64,000 nt of DNA from Euleptes europaea (Eukaryota; Chordata; Lepidosauria; Squamata; Sphaerodactylidae), in contig NC_079312.1 in the NCBI RefSeq assembly GCF_029931775.1, positions 12,841,821-12,905,820 of the forward strand, in the 5' to 3' direction. Shown here piece by piece: positions 30,487-41,326 of this stretch (positions are counted from its first letter, which is position 1; each line of letters opens with the position of its first letter). The notes under the pieces were generated by a model. That model saw only the letters and a program-made list of their open reading frames with translations, was not told where the DNA came from and did no database searches. Both the position numbers and the translations under genes were made by a program.

Positions 30487-31328
30487 CTATAGGATTCTGT
30501 CACTCAGGTGGATTCTTTGGTGTTTGGTGAAGTTCGATATGTAATGGAAGGTTCTCCCACAGTCTTGGCACTTGTAGGATTTCTCCGTGTGTACTTTCTG
30601 GTGTCTGGTGACGCTCTGCTTGCTACAGAAACGCCTCTGGCACTGTGGACACTTGTAGGGCTTCTCCCCTGTGTGGAACCGGTTGTGTGACACGAGGTGC
30701 GCTTTGCTAATGAACGTTTTCCCGCAGTGGAGGCATTCGTAAGGCCTCTCCCCGGTGTGGATTCTCAGGTGCTTAATGAACTCCTCTTTCCACCGGTAGG
30801 TCTTCTCGCACACAGGGCACGTGTAAGGTTTCTCGCCGGTGTGGATTCTCTGGTGCTCGACCAGTTTCCCTCGCTCCCGGAAGCTTTTCCCGCACTCCAG
30901 GCACTCGTGGGGTTTCTGGCCCGTGTGGATCCGCTGGTGCCGGATCAGCTTGTCCCTGCGGCGGAAGGTTTTCCCGCATTCCAGGCACGCGTGGGGCTTT
31001 TCGCCTGTGTGTATCTTCTGGTGTCGACTTAATGTCCATTTGTGCTGGAAATTCCTCCCGCACTCGGGGCACAAGTGCTTGATCGACTGCCCATACAGCG
31101 CTGATTCCACAACGGCCCCGTCGCTTTCCGTGTGCCCAGCAGGGTCACCCCACGTCATCACCAGAGGCTCTTCCTGCTTTCGTTTTGATCCACGCCCTTC
31201 CTCGAAGTCTTCGCACCTCAGCCGAACATTCCCCCGGGACCTCCTTGGTAATGTGTAGTGTGATTCTGCCTGCTCGGAGCCTACCACCTCTTGTTCCACT
31301 TCCTTGTTCTCCGCCTCTGAACCACCAC
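30487..31328 (-). CDS. SCAN zinc-finger protein, C2H2 finger exon 3 (locus C)
   Basis: On the minus strand the exon begins at 31328 after the acceptor CCTAGCAG and completes a Gly codon from exon 2. An alternative acceptor three bases upstream (CCTAG) would add one residue. It encodes about 280 residues to the stop at 30487. About 78 residues of acidic and polar sequence precede seven C2H2 fingers (CPECGRNFQHKWTLSRHQKIH is the first). All zinc ligands are in place. Fingers are more varied than in locus B, with YRWKEEFIKH and FHYISNFTKH helices. The linker between fingers 6 and 7 is shortened to TEKSY. The fingers converge with those of locus B, tail to tail, about 5.7 kb apart. Confidence 0.9.
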
Positions 31329-31394
31329 CTGCTAGGACAGAAAGACAACCAAGTTAAGAGAGGCAATATGTTGAAAAATCAATGGGGGAGGAAT

Positions 31395-31600
31395 CATGAA
31401 CACACATGAACACATGAAGCTGCCTTATACTGAATCAGACCCCTTGGTCCATCAAAGTCAGGATTGTCTACTCAGACCGGCAGCGGCTCTCCAGGGTCTC
31501 AGGCAGAGAAAGGTCTTTCACATCACCTACCTAGTCCCTTTAACGGAAAATGCCAGGGATTGAACCTGGGACCTTCTGCATACCAAGCAGATCATGAGGA
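31395..31600 (-). mobile_element. tRNA-Ala-headed SINE
   Basis: CATGAAGCTGCCTTATACTG, GTCTACTCAGACCGGCAGC and the head inverse GATTGAACCTGGGACCTTCT show an antisense copy in intron 2 of locus C. Confidence 0.8.
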
Positions 31601-31604
31601 ATAC

Positions 31605-31998
31605 CAAATGTCAGACTCAGGCATCCATCCCTAGCATCCCATAAACAGACACGCTCAGGCAGGTGATCCTAAGCAATGCTAATTTATTAGGAGCAAAAAG
31701 ACAGATTTTAAGAAGCTGACTGCCTCTCATGCAGGAGAGGGTGCTAATGGGGTCTAAGCAGGTAAATTACAGTATAAAAGCATTCTAGGCAAAAAAGTGC
31801 AACAAAGTGAAACCACAGTGCAGTAAGTCCGGATCACGGTTCCCAGAGAATCGCAGTCATAACATCTGTGATAAACAGTACACAGGATTTGCAGCATGGG
31901 AACAAAACCTTGACTAGCAGCCAGAACCTGGCCTTGACAGGAAGCCAGCCTCTTGCCTGCAATTGCCAAACTCCTACTCCAAAGGTAGCAAAGTCCTG
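31605..31998 (-). mobile_element. possible solo LTR fossil
   Basis: The block opens TGTCAGACTC and closes AAGTCCTGACA, short inverted ends with the TG...CA form. The flanks CCAAA and CCAAC are nearly equal. Inside, TTTATTAGGAGC would be a reversed polyadenylation region. No coding parts. Family not assignable. Confidence 0.35.
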
Positions 31999-32104
31999 AC
32001 ACCAACTCTTTCTCCACATCAGGGGTGCCAACTCCCGTCTTCTGGTACAGCAGCTGAATTTAGTGATAGGTTACATACTCAGGGGAGTAGAAGAACTATC
32101 TCAT

Positions 32105-32348
32105 GCTTGAATTCCATAAGAACTCTTGAGAGCCAGCGTGGTGTGGTGGTTAAGAGCGGTGGGCTGGAGAACCGGGTTCGATTCCCCTCTCCTCCACATG
32201 AAGCTTGCTGGGTGACCTTGGGCCAGTCCCAGTTCCCTCTCAGAACGCTCTCAGCCCCTGCTGAGAGAGTTCTGTGGCCAACCACCTCCGAACATCTCAT
32301 GCCTTGAAAATCCTAGAGTCGCCACAAGTCAGCTGTGACTTGACAGCC
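32105..32348 (+). mobile_element. tRNA-derived SINE with BovB-like tail
   Basis: AGAGCCAGCGTGGTGTGGTG, GGTTCGATTCCCC, TGACCTTGGGCCAGTCCC and CACAAGTCAGCTGTGACTTG are present. Confidence 0.75.
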
Positions 32349-32360
32349 CGCACATACACA

Positions 32361-32445
32361 CAGGGTTGTCAACTGCAGATTGGGAAATTCTTGGGGATTT
32401 GGGGGTGGTGCCTGGGGAAAGGAGGGCTGGGGCCTCAGTGATGTA
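32361..32445 (+). mobile_element. GTTGCC-type element, 5' fragment
   Basis: AGGGTTGTCAACTGCAGATT and GGGGATTTGGGGGTGGTGCC match the left part of the family; the right half is missing. Confidence 0.5.
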
Positions 32446-32539
32446 AAAATGGAGTCAGAACTGAGAGGTGCTCTGAATGAATACGCCCGCAGTTGTCAAG
32501 AACGGTTCAGTCAGTTAAATGTTAGTATTCTCATTGACC

Positions 32540-32815
32540 TAGAATCATAGAGTTGGAAGGGACCACCAGGGTCATCTAATCCAACCCCCTGCACAATGCA
32601 GGAAATTCACAACTATCTCCCTCCCACACACACACACCCAGTGACCCCTACTCCATGACCAGAAGATGGCCAAGATGCCCTCCCTCTCATGATCTGCCTA
32701 AAGTCATAGAATCAGCATTCCTGACAGATGGCCATCTAGCCTCTGCTTAAAAAACCTCCAGGGAAGGAGAGCTTACCACCTCCCGAGGAAGCCTGTTCCA
32801 ATGAGGAACCGCTCT
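32540..32815 (-). mobile_element. CR1 LINE 3' end
   Basis: AGAATCATAGAGTTGGAAGG through AGCCTCTGCTTAAAAAACC and CGAGGAAGCCTGTTCC is a typical antisense CR1 3' region. Confidence 0.85.
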
Positions 32816-33002
32816 GATCAAAAGTGATCAGTGATGAGCACTGTAACTGTGTCCTTTTATATGAATAAAGTTGATTAAACAATTTTTCCTCTGACTGCTT
32901 TTGTACCCAAAAAATCCATATTTTAATAGCTAACAGGCTATATATATATTCTGCCGTCAAGTCACAGCTGACCCTGGTGGTCCCTTCCAACTCTATGATT
33001 CT

Positions 33003-33640
33003 ACAACAGCTACAGCAGTTTCTGGATGACATATTGGCCCTGGATCCTTTCCAGTCCAGCTTCCGACCCGGCCATGGGACGGAGATGGCTCTGGTCGCCC
33101 TGACAGACGATCTCCGGCATCAGCTGGATCGAGGCGGGTCAGGGCTGTTGATTTTGCTAGATCTGTCAACAGCCTTCGACATGGTCGATCATGAGCCCTT
33201 AGACCACTGCCTCGCTGACGTGGGGATTCGGGGCACAGCCCTTCAATGGCGGCACTCCTTTCTCCAAGGTCGGGGACAGAGGGTGGCACTGGGGGAGGTG
33301 ATGTCGCAGCGGCACCCCTTGGTGTGTGGGGTGCCGCAAGGAGTGATTCTCTCCCCTATGTTATTTAACATCTACATGCGCCCTCTTGCCCAGCTGGTTC
33401 AGAGTTTCGGGCTGGGGTGTCATCAGTATGCTGATGACACCCAGCTTTATCTGCTTATGGACGGCCATCCGGACTCCACCCCAGACACACTGGCCGGGTG
33501 TTTGGATGCTGTGACTGGTTGGTTGAGAAAAAGTCGGCTGAAGCTGAATCCAACAAAGACGGAGGTCCTGTGGATAGGTAGGGGCGGCTTGGGTGTGGGA
33601 TGCCGGCTCCCAGCTCTTGACGGTGTGCTATTAACACCTG
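33003..33640 (+). mobile_element. L2-like LINE reverse transcriptase fragment
   Basis: The frame reads FRPGHGTEMALVALTDDLR, ILLDLSTAFDMVDHEPL, VCGVPQGVILSPMLFNIYM and HQYADDTQLYL, giving RT core blocks in order with the YADD catalytic box. About 210 codons are open. The N-terminal endonuclease and the 3' end are absent. It begins directly after a CR1 terminus and is followed by a 5S-SINE. It is closely related to the broken fragment at 27236. Confidence 0.8.
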
Positions 33641-33644
33641 CCCC

Positions 33645-33885
33645 TAAATTAAGACAACCCTGTAGGGTTTTCAAGGCAGGAGACATTTGGAGCTGGTTTG
33701 CCATTGCCTGCCTCCATGTCACGGCCCTAGTATTCCTTGGAGGTCTCCCATCCAAATACTAGCCAGGGTCAGGGCTGAGAGTGTGTGACTGGCCCAAGGT
33801 CACCCAGCAAGCTTCCACGGCACGAGTGGGGACTGAACCTGGGTTTCCCAGGCCCTAGTCCGACACCTTAACCACTACTGCACTA
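33645..33885 (-). mobile_element. composite 5S/tRNA SINE
   Basis: TTTTCAAGGCAGGAGACATT, GGAGGTCTCCCATCCAAATA and CTAGCCAGGGTCAGGGC are the 5S part. GGCCCAAGGTCACCCAGC and ACCTTAACCACTACTGCAC are the tRNA part, all antisense. Confidence 0.7.
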
Positions 33886-34035
33886 TATGCTTCACCGTTA
33901 TTATCCGTTTTAAAAATTTATGCAGCCAGCACACGTGTGGGTTTCTGATTGTGTGGCCCACTACTGAGAAAATTTAGTCATCTCATATGGACTTCAGCAG
34001 GGGCGTCAGACGTTTTTGCAGTGTCCCTTTCTGAT

Positions 34036-34352
34036 GATGATGAAGAAGAAGAGTTGGGTTTTATATGCTGATTTTCTCTACCACTTAAGGGAGAATCAAA
34101 CCGGCTTACATTCGCCTTCCCTTCCCCTCCCCACAACAGACACCCTGTGAGGCAGGTGGAGCTGAGAGAGCTCTTAATAGAACTGTGACTTGCCCAAGGT
34201 CACCCAGCTGGCTTCGTGTGGAGGAGTGAGGAAACAAATCCAGTCCACCAGATTAGTCTCCACCGCTCATGTGGAGGAGCAGGGAATCAAACCCGTTTCT
34301 CCAGATCAGACTCCAAACCACCGCTCTTAACCACTACACCACACTGGCTCCT
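34036..34352 (-). mobile_element. tRNA-derived SINE with duplicated head
   Basis: GAAGAAGAAGAGTTGGGTTT to CTCTTAACCACTACACCACA shows a complete antisense copy, in intron 2 of locus C. Confidence 0.8.
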
Positions 34353-34494
34353 TAGCAAGGGCAAATCATGGCAAGGACAGAGGGTCAGTTCCAAAAATTC
34401 GTTCTCTGATCCATCCCTAACTTGAAGGAAGACAGCTGCCAAAAGCGAATACAAAGCCCCTGCCTGGTAGACAATGGTAGAATGAACCCCATAC

Positions 34495-34621
34495 CCAATG
34501 ATACAGCATCACTCTGGCCATCCTGTTTGATCTCTGTGAAAAGCATCGAGTTCCAGGCATCTGATGGAACCTGCTCTTCCTTAGGGGAGTTCCCCGACCC
34601 TTCCAGAAGCGGATCTGGCAC
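34495..34621 (-). CDS. SCAN zinc-finger protein, linker exon 2 (locus C)
   Basis: On the minus strand the exon runs from the acceptor TTGTTCTTGTCACAG to the donor TTGG|GTATGG. It is 127 bp, entering in phase 0 and leaving in phase 1. It encodes VPDPLLEGSGNSPKEEQVPS and on to AVSLG. The same size class and phases as in loci B and D support it. It holds an IKQD motif and several acidic residues but no known domain. Confidence 0.75.
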
Positions 34622-34819
34622 CTGTGACAAGAACAAAGAAACTGCATTCAGAGGAAGATCACATCACAGGTAGGATCTGTATAGGCCAGGAGTACACAAG
34701 GAGCAAAATGAGATGGTAAAAATCAGCTTCACTGGACTAGATGGATCAGAGGTCTAGCTCCTTATAAAGATGCTGCCATTGCTTTTCCTACCACCAAAAT
34801 AATTCCCCCCACAGCCGAT

Positions 34820-35241
34820 TTGGGCACCATCCTCCAGGGGATCCCCCAAATTAAAATAGATTGCCAGATGACAGCGATCAGTTCTGCTGGAGAAAATGGT
34901 AACTTTGAGGGTGGAGTCTACGGTATTATACCCTGCTAAGGAGGGTTGCCAACCTCCAAGTACCAGCTGGAGATCTCCTGCAGTTAAAACTGATCTCCAG
35001 CCGATAGAGATCAGTTCCCCTGGAGAAAATAGCTGCTTTGGCAATTGGACTCTATGGCATTAAAGTCCCTCCCCTCCCCAAACCCTGCCCTCCTCAGGCT
35101 CCATCCCAAAAACCTCCCACCGGTGACAAAGAGGGACCTGGCAACCCTACTGATAAGGTCTCTCCCTTCCCCAAATCCTCCCTTCTCCTGGCTCCACCCC
35201 CAAATCTCCAGGAATTTCCCAACCCAGAGTTGGCAACCTTA
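34820..35241 (-). mobile_element. two GTTGCC-type elements, one nested in the other
   Basis: The inner copy (34942-35148) has AGGGTTGCCAACC and GGCAACCCT ends and an imperfect 10-bp duplication (CCTGCTAAGG and ACTGATAAGG). The outer copy resumes with GGTCTCTCCCTTCCCC and ends in CCAGAGTTGGCAACCTTA. Both lie in intron 1 of locus C. Confidence 0.75.
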
Positions 35242-35295
35242 GTACCACCGCCAGCCAATGTCCATCTTTGCATCATAAGGTTTCAAGCCAGTCAC

Positions 35296-36018
35296 CTCCT
35301 CTCCCCATCTCTGTGTCTCTTGGTGCCTCTTCAGGAAATCTTCTGCCAAGACGATCGCCTGGGAGCAGCTTCCAGGGTCCCGATCCCGGACCCAGGTCTG
35401 CATCTCTGGGGGCAGGATGGCCAGGAACTGCTCCAGGATCACCAGCTCCAGGATCTCCTCCTTGTTATGCCTCTCGGGCTTCAGCCACCGGTGGCAAAGC
35501 TCCCGGAGCCGGCCATACACATCGTGCAACCCTCTGGCCTCCTGGTAGCGGAAATGCCGGAACTGTCGCCGCTGGGCCTCCACTTGGACCGCTTCCGTCG
35601 GAAGAACGCCATTCTTCCTTTTGCTGCACCCCTTCCGGACTCGGTTGCTGCTCTTTGGCTTGCTGGACTCTCCTCCTCCTTCCTTTCCACCGACAGAGGT
35701 CTGCCAAGTTCCCCACTCTCCTGCGGTCAGCCATTTGCAAGAACGATCCGATCCCTCAAAGGGTTCGGGGAAAGCTTTCGGATTGCCCCACAGGATGGGG
35801 TCTCTTGGCAGGTGGTTTCCCCGCTCGACGTTGAGTGATGGCTCGGCCTTTATCAACTCTTCCTGTTCCTGGGCTCCCCAACGCACCTCTTCAGGTTCCT
35901 CTTTGACCGTTGGCGAGGCTGCCCATCCCAAGTGCGCGCCAACACACACTGCCTGGATATCATCGGTGTCCGTGTCCAGTGGGCCCTGAGCCCCCGTTGC
36001 TCTGTCCTCGGCAGCCAT
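35296..36018 (-). CDS. SCAN zinc-finger protein, coding exon 1 (locus C)
   Basis: The exon encodes 241 residues from the ATG at 36018-36016 to the donor GAGGAG|GTGACT at 35296, phase 0. I preferred this start, MAAEDRATGA, to an in-frame ATG 81 bp upstream because the neighbours start MA(A/E/T), and the upstream part overlaps sequence beside a CR1. Residues about 151-232 are SCAN ([47 protein letters not shown]). VKEEPEE and IKAEP lie before it. LWGNPKAFPEPFEGSDRSCKW near 77-97 is split here as LWGNPKAFPEPF and EGSDRSCKW and echoes the locus D block [14 protein letters not shown]. The three exons give 564 codons including the stop. The gene is divergent from locus D. Confidence 0.85.
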
Positions 36019-36048
36019 TTTGTCTTCAAATGGGGCCTTACCGGTTGC

Positions 36049-36785
36049 TCTGCGGGCGCAGAGGAGAGCAGCAAGGATGGTCAGGGGCCTGGAGACCAAG
36101 TCCTATGAGGAAAGGCTGAGGGAGCTGGGAATATTTACTCTGCGGAAGAGGAGGTTGACGGGGGACATGACTGCTCTCTTTAAATATCTGAAGGGCTGTC
36201 ACTTAGAGGAGGGCAGGGAGCTGTTCCTGTTGGCAGCAGAGGGTAGGACGCGCAGTAATGGGTTTAAATTGCGGACAGAAAGGTACTGGATAGATATTAA
36301 GAAAAAAAATTTCACAGTAAGAGTTGTTCGGCAGTGGAACCAGCTACCCAGGGAGGTGGCGAGCTCCCCCTCGCTGGCAGTCTTTAAGCAGAGGCTGGAC
36401 AAGCACTTGTCAGGGATGCTCTAGGCCACTGGTTCCCAACCAGGGGTCCGTGGACCCCCAGGGGTCCGCGAGAACTAAATTAAGGTCCGTGAAACAAACT
36501 TATAAACCCATAATAAATTAATATTGTCAATTAAAAGTTCTCTATTCTAAAAATATATATTCAAATATTATTCTAAGTTTAATGTTTAACTAACAGTTAT
36601 GATTAAAGTTTATTTTCAAATTCTCGGGATTTTTATTTTGAACCTTGGGGTCCCTGCACCAAACAAAAAAGTCCTAGTGGTCCCTGGTCAAAAAAAGGTT
36701 GGGAACCACTGCTCTAGGCTGATCGTGCATTAAGCAGGGGGTTGGACTAGATGGCCTCTAGGGCCCCTCCCAATTCTACGATTCT
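36049..36785 (+). mobile_element. CR1 LINE 3' region, split by a hAT element
   Basis: CGCAGAGGAGAGCAGCAAGG begins about 30 bp upstream of the locus C start codon, on the opposite strand. The ORF2 C-terminus (FTLRKRRLTGDMTALFKYLK) follows, and the 3' UTR resumes at GGTTGGACTAGATGGCC after the hAT. Confidence 0.85.
36427..36711. mobile_element. hAT-type MITE, 285 bp
   Basis: CACTGGTTCCCAACC and GGTTGGGAACCACTG ends carry an exact 8-bp duplication CTCTAGGC (36419-36426 and 36712-36719), inside a CR1. The AT-rich interior matches the copy at 46106. Confidence 0.9.
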
Positions 36786-37419
36786 CAAACCCAAGTTCTT
36801 CAGCACACCCTTGAAGAAAACATCCTGACTTGCTTCCTGGGTTGTGGTCGGACAGGGATCAGTAGCAAAAATTGACTGACGAGTAGCAATTTTATCTCAG
36901 CAGCAAGTGGCGAGAATGAGTCAAAAAGCTGTCTAGGGAGGAGTTGAGAACATTCCTGATGGTGACCAAGGCTTCTCCCTGAAAGAGAGAGAAGGAAAAA
37001 AGAGAATTTTAAAGCCTGGATTGGCAACTTGACTGCCTAGGAAGGCTGGCTTCCCAAAACGAGTCTCTGCAAAAACTCTTCGTCATGGAAGCAAGCGTGT
37101 CAAATTCCCTGCTGCCGTCTCTTTGCCACGCGCCCCCTCCCTCAGCCATGTTTGCCACCATCAAAAGGATCATGGTGGTTTTACCTCAACCTTTCTCCGT
37201 GTTCCCCTCACAACAACCCGGTGAGGTAGGTCAGATCCAAGGTCACCCAGTGGGGGTTTTGAATCCACATCTCTTTGGCCCTGTCCTGGCACACTAGCCA
37301 CCTATTGGTCACCAACTGGTTTTCTTCTTTTTTTAAAAGCAATACTCGATTAATTAAAATCAATTAAAATTAATTAAATCAATTAAAAGCAAAATGATCC
37401 TTTTCTGTCATTGCCCGTG
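36786..37419. other. intergenic stretch without clear genes
   Basis: No gene is seen. A tRNA-SINE remnant (CAACAACCCGGTGAGGTAGG, CACCCAGTGGGGG) lies at about 37180-37300. An AT-rich ATTAATTAAAATCAATTAAA run lies near 37345-37390. Confidence 0.4.
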
Positions 37420-37680
37420 TGGGTGTTAGGTGCCGTCAAGTCGCTTCCGACTCATGGCGACCCTATGAATCAATGTCCTCCAAAACGTCCGATCTTTAAC
37501 AGCCTTGCTGGAGTCCCGCAAACTGAAGAAGGAAGCCGTGGCTTCCTTTATTGAGTCCATCCATCTCTTGTTGGGTCTTCCTCTTTTCCTGCTGCCCTCC
37601 ATTTTTCCTAGCATGGTTGTCTTTTCCAGTGACTCTCGTCTTCTCATGTGACCAAAGTACTCAAGTCGCAGCCGAAGTAC
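37420..37680 (-). mobile_element. RTE-BovB 3' end
   Basis: Read on the minus strand it encodes MLGKMEGSRKRGRPNKRWMD and IHRVAMSRKRLDGT before the GGTGCCGTCAAGTCGC end. It is 5' truncated. Confidence 0.85.
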
Positions 37681-37689
37681 GGCGATCCC

Positions 37690-38300
37690 TTTTTGGGGTT
37701 TTTGTGGCGACCCCTTTTTGGGGTTTTCGCGGCAAGAGACTAACAGAGGTGGTTTGCCAGTGCAGGGCCGGATTTAGGTTTGATGAGGCCCTCCTATGCT
37801 ATATGGTAATTTATGGGCCTAACAGGTATCGAAAGCCATTTGCAATTGAAGGTAATGGGGCCCTTTATATCTCCAGCTGTCCTTTGTCAACAACAATATT
37901 TATATATAGTATTATAGTAGCAAGTGGGGGTAATAGGGAACTGTACTGGTAAATAATAATATAGGCCTACTACTACATAATAAAGATGAATATTTTTCTA
38001 AAGTAATTTTATAATGGGCCCATTACTTACATCATAGGAGCCTACACAACACAAAACACTGTTGCTGAAAGCAGGTTTTATTTTATTTGTTTTTTATCTT
38101 ATATTTTGGAAATGTGCATCCAGGTTTTTTTTCCTTTAATTTTTTGGGGGGGTCCCAAGAGAGCGGGGCCCTAAGCGATAGCTTGTTTCGCTCATACGTC
38201 AATCCGGCACTGTGCCAGCGCCTTCCTCTGCACAGCCACCCCGGTCTTCCTTGGTGGCCTCCCATCCAAAGACTAACCAGGGCCGACCCGCTCTCCAAGG
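37690..38300 (-). mobile_element. 5S-derived SINE split by a hAT element
   Basis: AAGAGACTAACAGAGGTGG before the hAT, and TGGTGGCCTCCCATCC with ACTAACCAGGGCCGACCC after it, are the same antisense 5S SINE body as at 40815. Confidence 0.7.
37763..38212. mobile_element. hAT-type element (CAGGGCCGGATT family)
   Basis: CAGGGCCGGATTTAGG and CAATCCGGCACTG ends have the duplication TGCCAGTG/TGCCAGCG (37755-37762 and 38213-38220, one mismatch). A T-rich interior contains ATGTGCATCCAG. A second copy is at 38496. Confidence 0.75.
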
Positions 38301-38410
38301 TCTGAAGCGCAGAAAGGGCTTTCCCGGCCCTGGAGACGCCGGGGATGGCACCCAGACCCTCCGAGACGCGAAGGAGATGCTCTGCCGCTGAGCCACGACC
38401 CCTTCCCCAA
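38290..38410 (-). mobile_element. tRNA-Ala SINE fragment
   Basis: GCTCTGCCGCTGAGCCACG is the inverse of the tRNA-like head, preceded by CGCCGGGGATGGCACCCAG. Confidence 0.55.
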
Positions 38411-38495
38411 AGGGGGAAGCCCGTGTGAAAAAATAAAGGCTTGCACGCAACGCTCAGCCCTGCGGGTTTCATTCAGGGGCTCCCCTCTTTCCACC

Positions 38496-38931
38496 CAGGG
38501 CCGGATTTAGGTTTGATGGGGCCCTGAGCTATTGAAGGGAACGGGGCCCTTTATAGGTCCAGCTGTCCTTTGTCAACCACAAATTGTCGCTGTTTTTTTG
38601 TGTGTTGAATATATGCTCCATGAAAGAGTCCAGTAGCCCCTTCAAGACTAACAAAGCTGTTTTCTGGTAGGGCATGAGCTTTCGTGAGCCACAGCTCACA
38701 TCTTCAGACGCCCACTGTGAATTACATGCTATATGGTAATTTATGGGCCTAACAGGTATCGAAAGCCATTTGCACGTAACAAAATACGTAGGTTTTATTT
38801 TGTTTTTTATCTTATATTTTGGAAATGTGCATCCAGTTGTTTTTTTCCCTTTAAAAATTTTTGGGGGGCCCCCCCAAGAGAGGGTGGCCTTAAGCTCTAG
38901 CTTGTTTCACTTATGCGTCAATCCGGCACTG
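38496..38931. mobile_element. hAT-type element (CAGGGCCGGATT family) with a tail insertion
   Basis: An exact 8-bp duplication TTTCCACC (38488-38495 and 38932-38939) bounds CAGGGCCGGATTTAGG and CAATCCGGCACTG. Penelope-like tail sequence (about 38600-38730: AGTCCAGTAGCCCCTTCAAG) is inserted. 38940-39240 is C-rich and holds nothing recognised. Confidence 0.85.
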
Positions 38932-39249
38932 TTTCCACCCTATCCTTCCTGCAAGAAACAATCCCCCCCACACCCCGCTGCCCTTCCTTGCCTCTCCATC
39001 CTCTGCAACCCCCTCTCCCTTCGCTGCCACCCCTCCCCGCCCGCTGCCACCCCTCTGGCTCCAGCTCCCCCACCTCCCAGCCTTGGCACCGCTGCCCCTT
39101 TGCAACCTGGAGCGAAAGGCAGCCGCCAGCCACTGTCCATCAGCCCAGAGAAAGGAAGAGGGAAGGGGCCTGCCCTTGGCCACATCCTCGGCTTCCCGGC
39201 TTCGCTAGGAAGCGGTCTTGGTGGTTTTTAACCCTCTAGGGCAGGGGTG

Positions 39250-40020
39250 TCTGCAGTTCTGGCCGCCACACCTAAAAAGCACCCTGGGTCGCCGTGTAGT
39301 AGAAAAGGGCCAGAGTCCAGCAGCGCCTTCCAGGCTAACCACAATATTTTCTGGCAGGGTGTGAGCTTTCGCGAGCCACAGCTCCCTTCTTCAGATCTGA
39401 AGAAGGGAGCTGTGGCTCGCGAAAGCTCACACCCTGCCAGAAAATATTGTGGTTAGTCTTGAAGGCGCTGCTGGACTCTGGCCCTTTTCTACACCTAAAA
39501 AAAGGATATTACAGAGCTTGAGAAGGCGCAGAAAAGGGCAACAGAAATGATCAGGGGGCTGGAGCAGCTGCCCTATGGGGAGCGGTTAGGACGCTTAGGG
39601 CTGTTGAGCTTGGAAGGAAGGCAGCTAAGGGGAGCCATGATAGAGGTCTATACAATTATGCATGGTTTGGAGAGAGCGGACAGGGAGAGGTTTTTCTCCC
39701 TCTCCCATAATACTAGGACGTGGGGTCATCTGCTGAAGCTGGAGGGAGAGGGATTCAAAACTGATAAAAGGAAGTATTTTTTCACACAACGCATAGTTAA
39801 ACTGTGGAACTCCCTGCCCCAGGATGTGGTGATGGCTGCCAGCTTGGAGGGCTTTAAGAGGGGAGTGGACATGTTCATGGAGGAAAGGGGTATCCATGGC
39901 TATTAGTTAGAATGGATACTAGTCATGCTGCATACCTATTCTGTCTAATATCAGAGGAGCATGCCTATTATTTTGGGTGCAGTGGAACACAGGCAGGACG
40001 GTGCTTCTGCAGTCATCTTG
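39250..40020 (+). mobile_element. CR1 LINE ORF2 C-terminus and 3' UTR, with a tail-pair insertion
   Basis: MIRGLEQLPYGERLGRLGLL and FFTQRIVKLWNSLPQDVVMA are CR1 C-terminal sequence and nearly unbroken. The 3' UTR follows with GGAACACAGGCAGGACGGTG. The insertion is at 39278-39490. Confidence 0.85.
39278..39490. mobile_element. Penelope-like tail, inverted dimer inside CR1
   Basis: It is flanked by ACACCTAAAA on both sides (39268-39277 and 39491-39500). Two near-perfect opposed arms meet at CTTCTTCAGATCTGAAGAAG. Each arm carries GAGCTGTGGCTCGCGAAAGC. Confidence 0.75.
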
Positions 40021-40022
40021 TT

Positions 40023-40243
40023 AGATAAGGTTGCCAACTCTGGGACTGGGAAATTCCTGGAGATTTGGGAGTGGAGGCCGAGGACGGTGGGGTGTGGGGA
40101 GGAGCTCAGCAGCGATGTGAAATGTGATGTCCTCGATTCCACCTCCGGAGCTGCCATTTTTCTCCTGCGGATCTCCTGTAGCCTGGAGATCAGTTGTGAT
40201 TCCAAGAGCACTCCAGGCCCCACCTGGAGGATGGCAACTGTAG
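40023..40243 (+). mobile_element. GTTGCC-type inverted-repeat element
   Basis: AAGGTTGCCAACTCTGGGAC to ACCTGGAGGATGGCAACTG is the element with a slightly different body. 40245-40554 has only a short CR1-like remnant. Confidence 0.65.
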
Positions 40244-40554
40244 GCTGGCAAGTCCCCAAGTGTGGCCTGTCAGCGAAAGACTCTCAGTGTCCTCCCCAGT
40301 GATTGATATTCAGAGGTAGACTACTTCTGAAGATGGAGGTTCTGTCCTCAGGTGTATAACAGACTGAGAAGGCTTTATTCTGTACCTGACCAGCAGAAGG
40401 TGTAGAATATATAATCTGCCTTGTCTCATGTTGAGCTTAAAAACTGGATGGGTGATCAGGACAAAGAAGCCTAAACTTTCCAAAGCCAAGTTAGAGCAAT
40501 TTACAAATTAACCACATTTGTTTGCTTTTTGGTGGATAAGCTGCCTCTTCTGTA

Positions 40555-40772
40555 GGTATAGTTGCCAACCTCCAGACAGTGCCTGGAGATCTCCTGGTAT
40601 AATTGATCTCAAGGCTGCAGAGATCAGTTCCCCTGGAGAAAATCACTGCTTCGGAGGGTGGATTTCACGGCATAGTACTCTGCTTAGATCCCTCCTATTC
40701 CCAAACCCCACCCTCCCCAGCCTCCACCCCTAAAATCTCTGGGTATTTTCCAATCCAGAGCTGGCAATCCTA
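40555..40772 (-). mobile_element. GTTGCC-type inverted-repeat element
   Basis: TAGTTGCCAACCTCCAGACA to CAGAGCTGGCAATCCTA shows both ends and the reversed body (TTCCCCTGGAGAAAATCACT). Confidence 0.7.
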
Positions 40773-40814
40773 CGCCATAGGCTAAAGGCAGAAGAACAGT
40801 ACAGTACAAAGTAT

Positions 40815-40990
40815 AATGTGTGTGTGTAAAGTGCCGTCAAGTCGCAGCCGACTTATGGGGACCCCTTATGGGGTTTTCATGGCAAGAGACTAACAGAGGT
40901 GGTTTGCCAGCGCCTTCCTCTGCACAGCAACCCTGGCCTTCCTTGGTGGTCTCCCATCCAAATACTAACCAGGGATGACCCTGCTTAGCA
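40815..40990 (-). mobile_element. 5S-derived SINE with BovB-like end
   Basis: AAGTGCCGTCAAGTCGCAGC, ATGGCAAGAGACTAACAGAG and TGGTGGTCTCCCATCCAAAT with CTAACCAGGGATGACCC show tail and 5S part, antisense. From 40990 to 41326 nothing else is recognised. Confidence 0.7.
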
Positions 40991-41326
40991 TACAAGCAAT
41001 GCATTAAAGCAGAATAACAATATTGGAAAACAATGCAGTGTAATACATACAACAAAGAAAACAATGAAAAAATTCTTTTTTTAAAAAAAATCCATCTTTC
41101 TGAAGCTCTTCCTTCAACAGCTGCATGACAGTCAGAAATTCTCCAGGTAAAGTCTTTGCTGACATCCAAAGCAGGGAGCAAAGTAAGGACGTGGGTTGCA
41201 ACCAATTATTTTTGTTACTCTCGGCAGGCCTTCTGTGCTGCTCAACAGGCAGAAATTCACCCGGTCAGTTACCATTTTCCTGGCGGGGGAAACCAACCAA
41301 CCAAACCTTGGCCTGTTTAATTTTTC

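Noticed and set aside
31605-31998. Whole endogenous retrovirus near the possible LTR
   Set aside because: No second LTR and no gag, pol or env-like sequence flanks it. At most it is a solo LTR fossil.
34495-34621. KRAB box in the linker exon of locus C
   Set aside because: The exon lacks the VxF-DVAV-type KRAB core and is too short. The equivalent exons of loci B and D also lack it.
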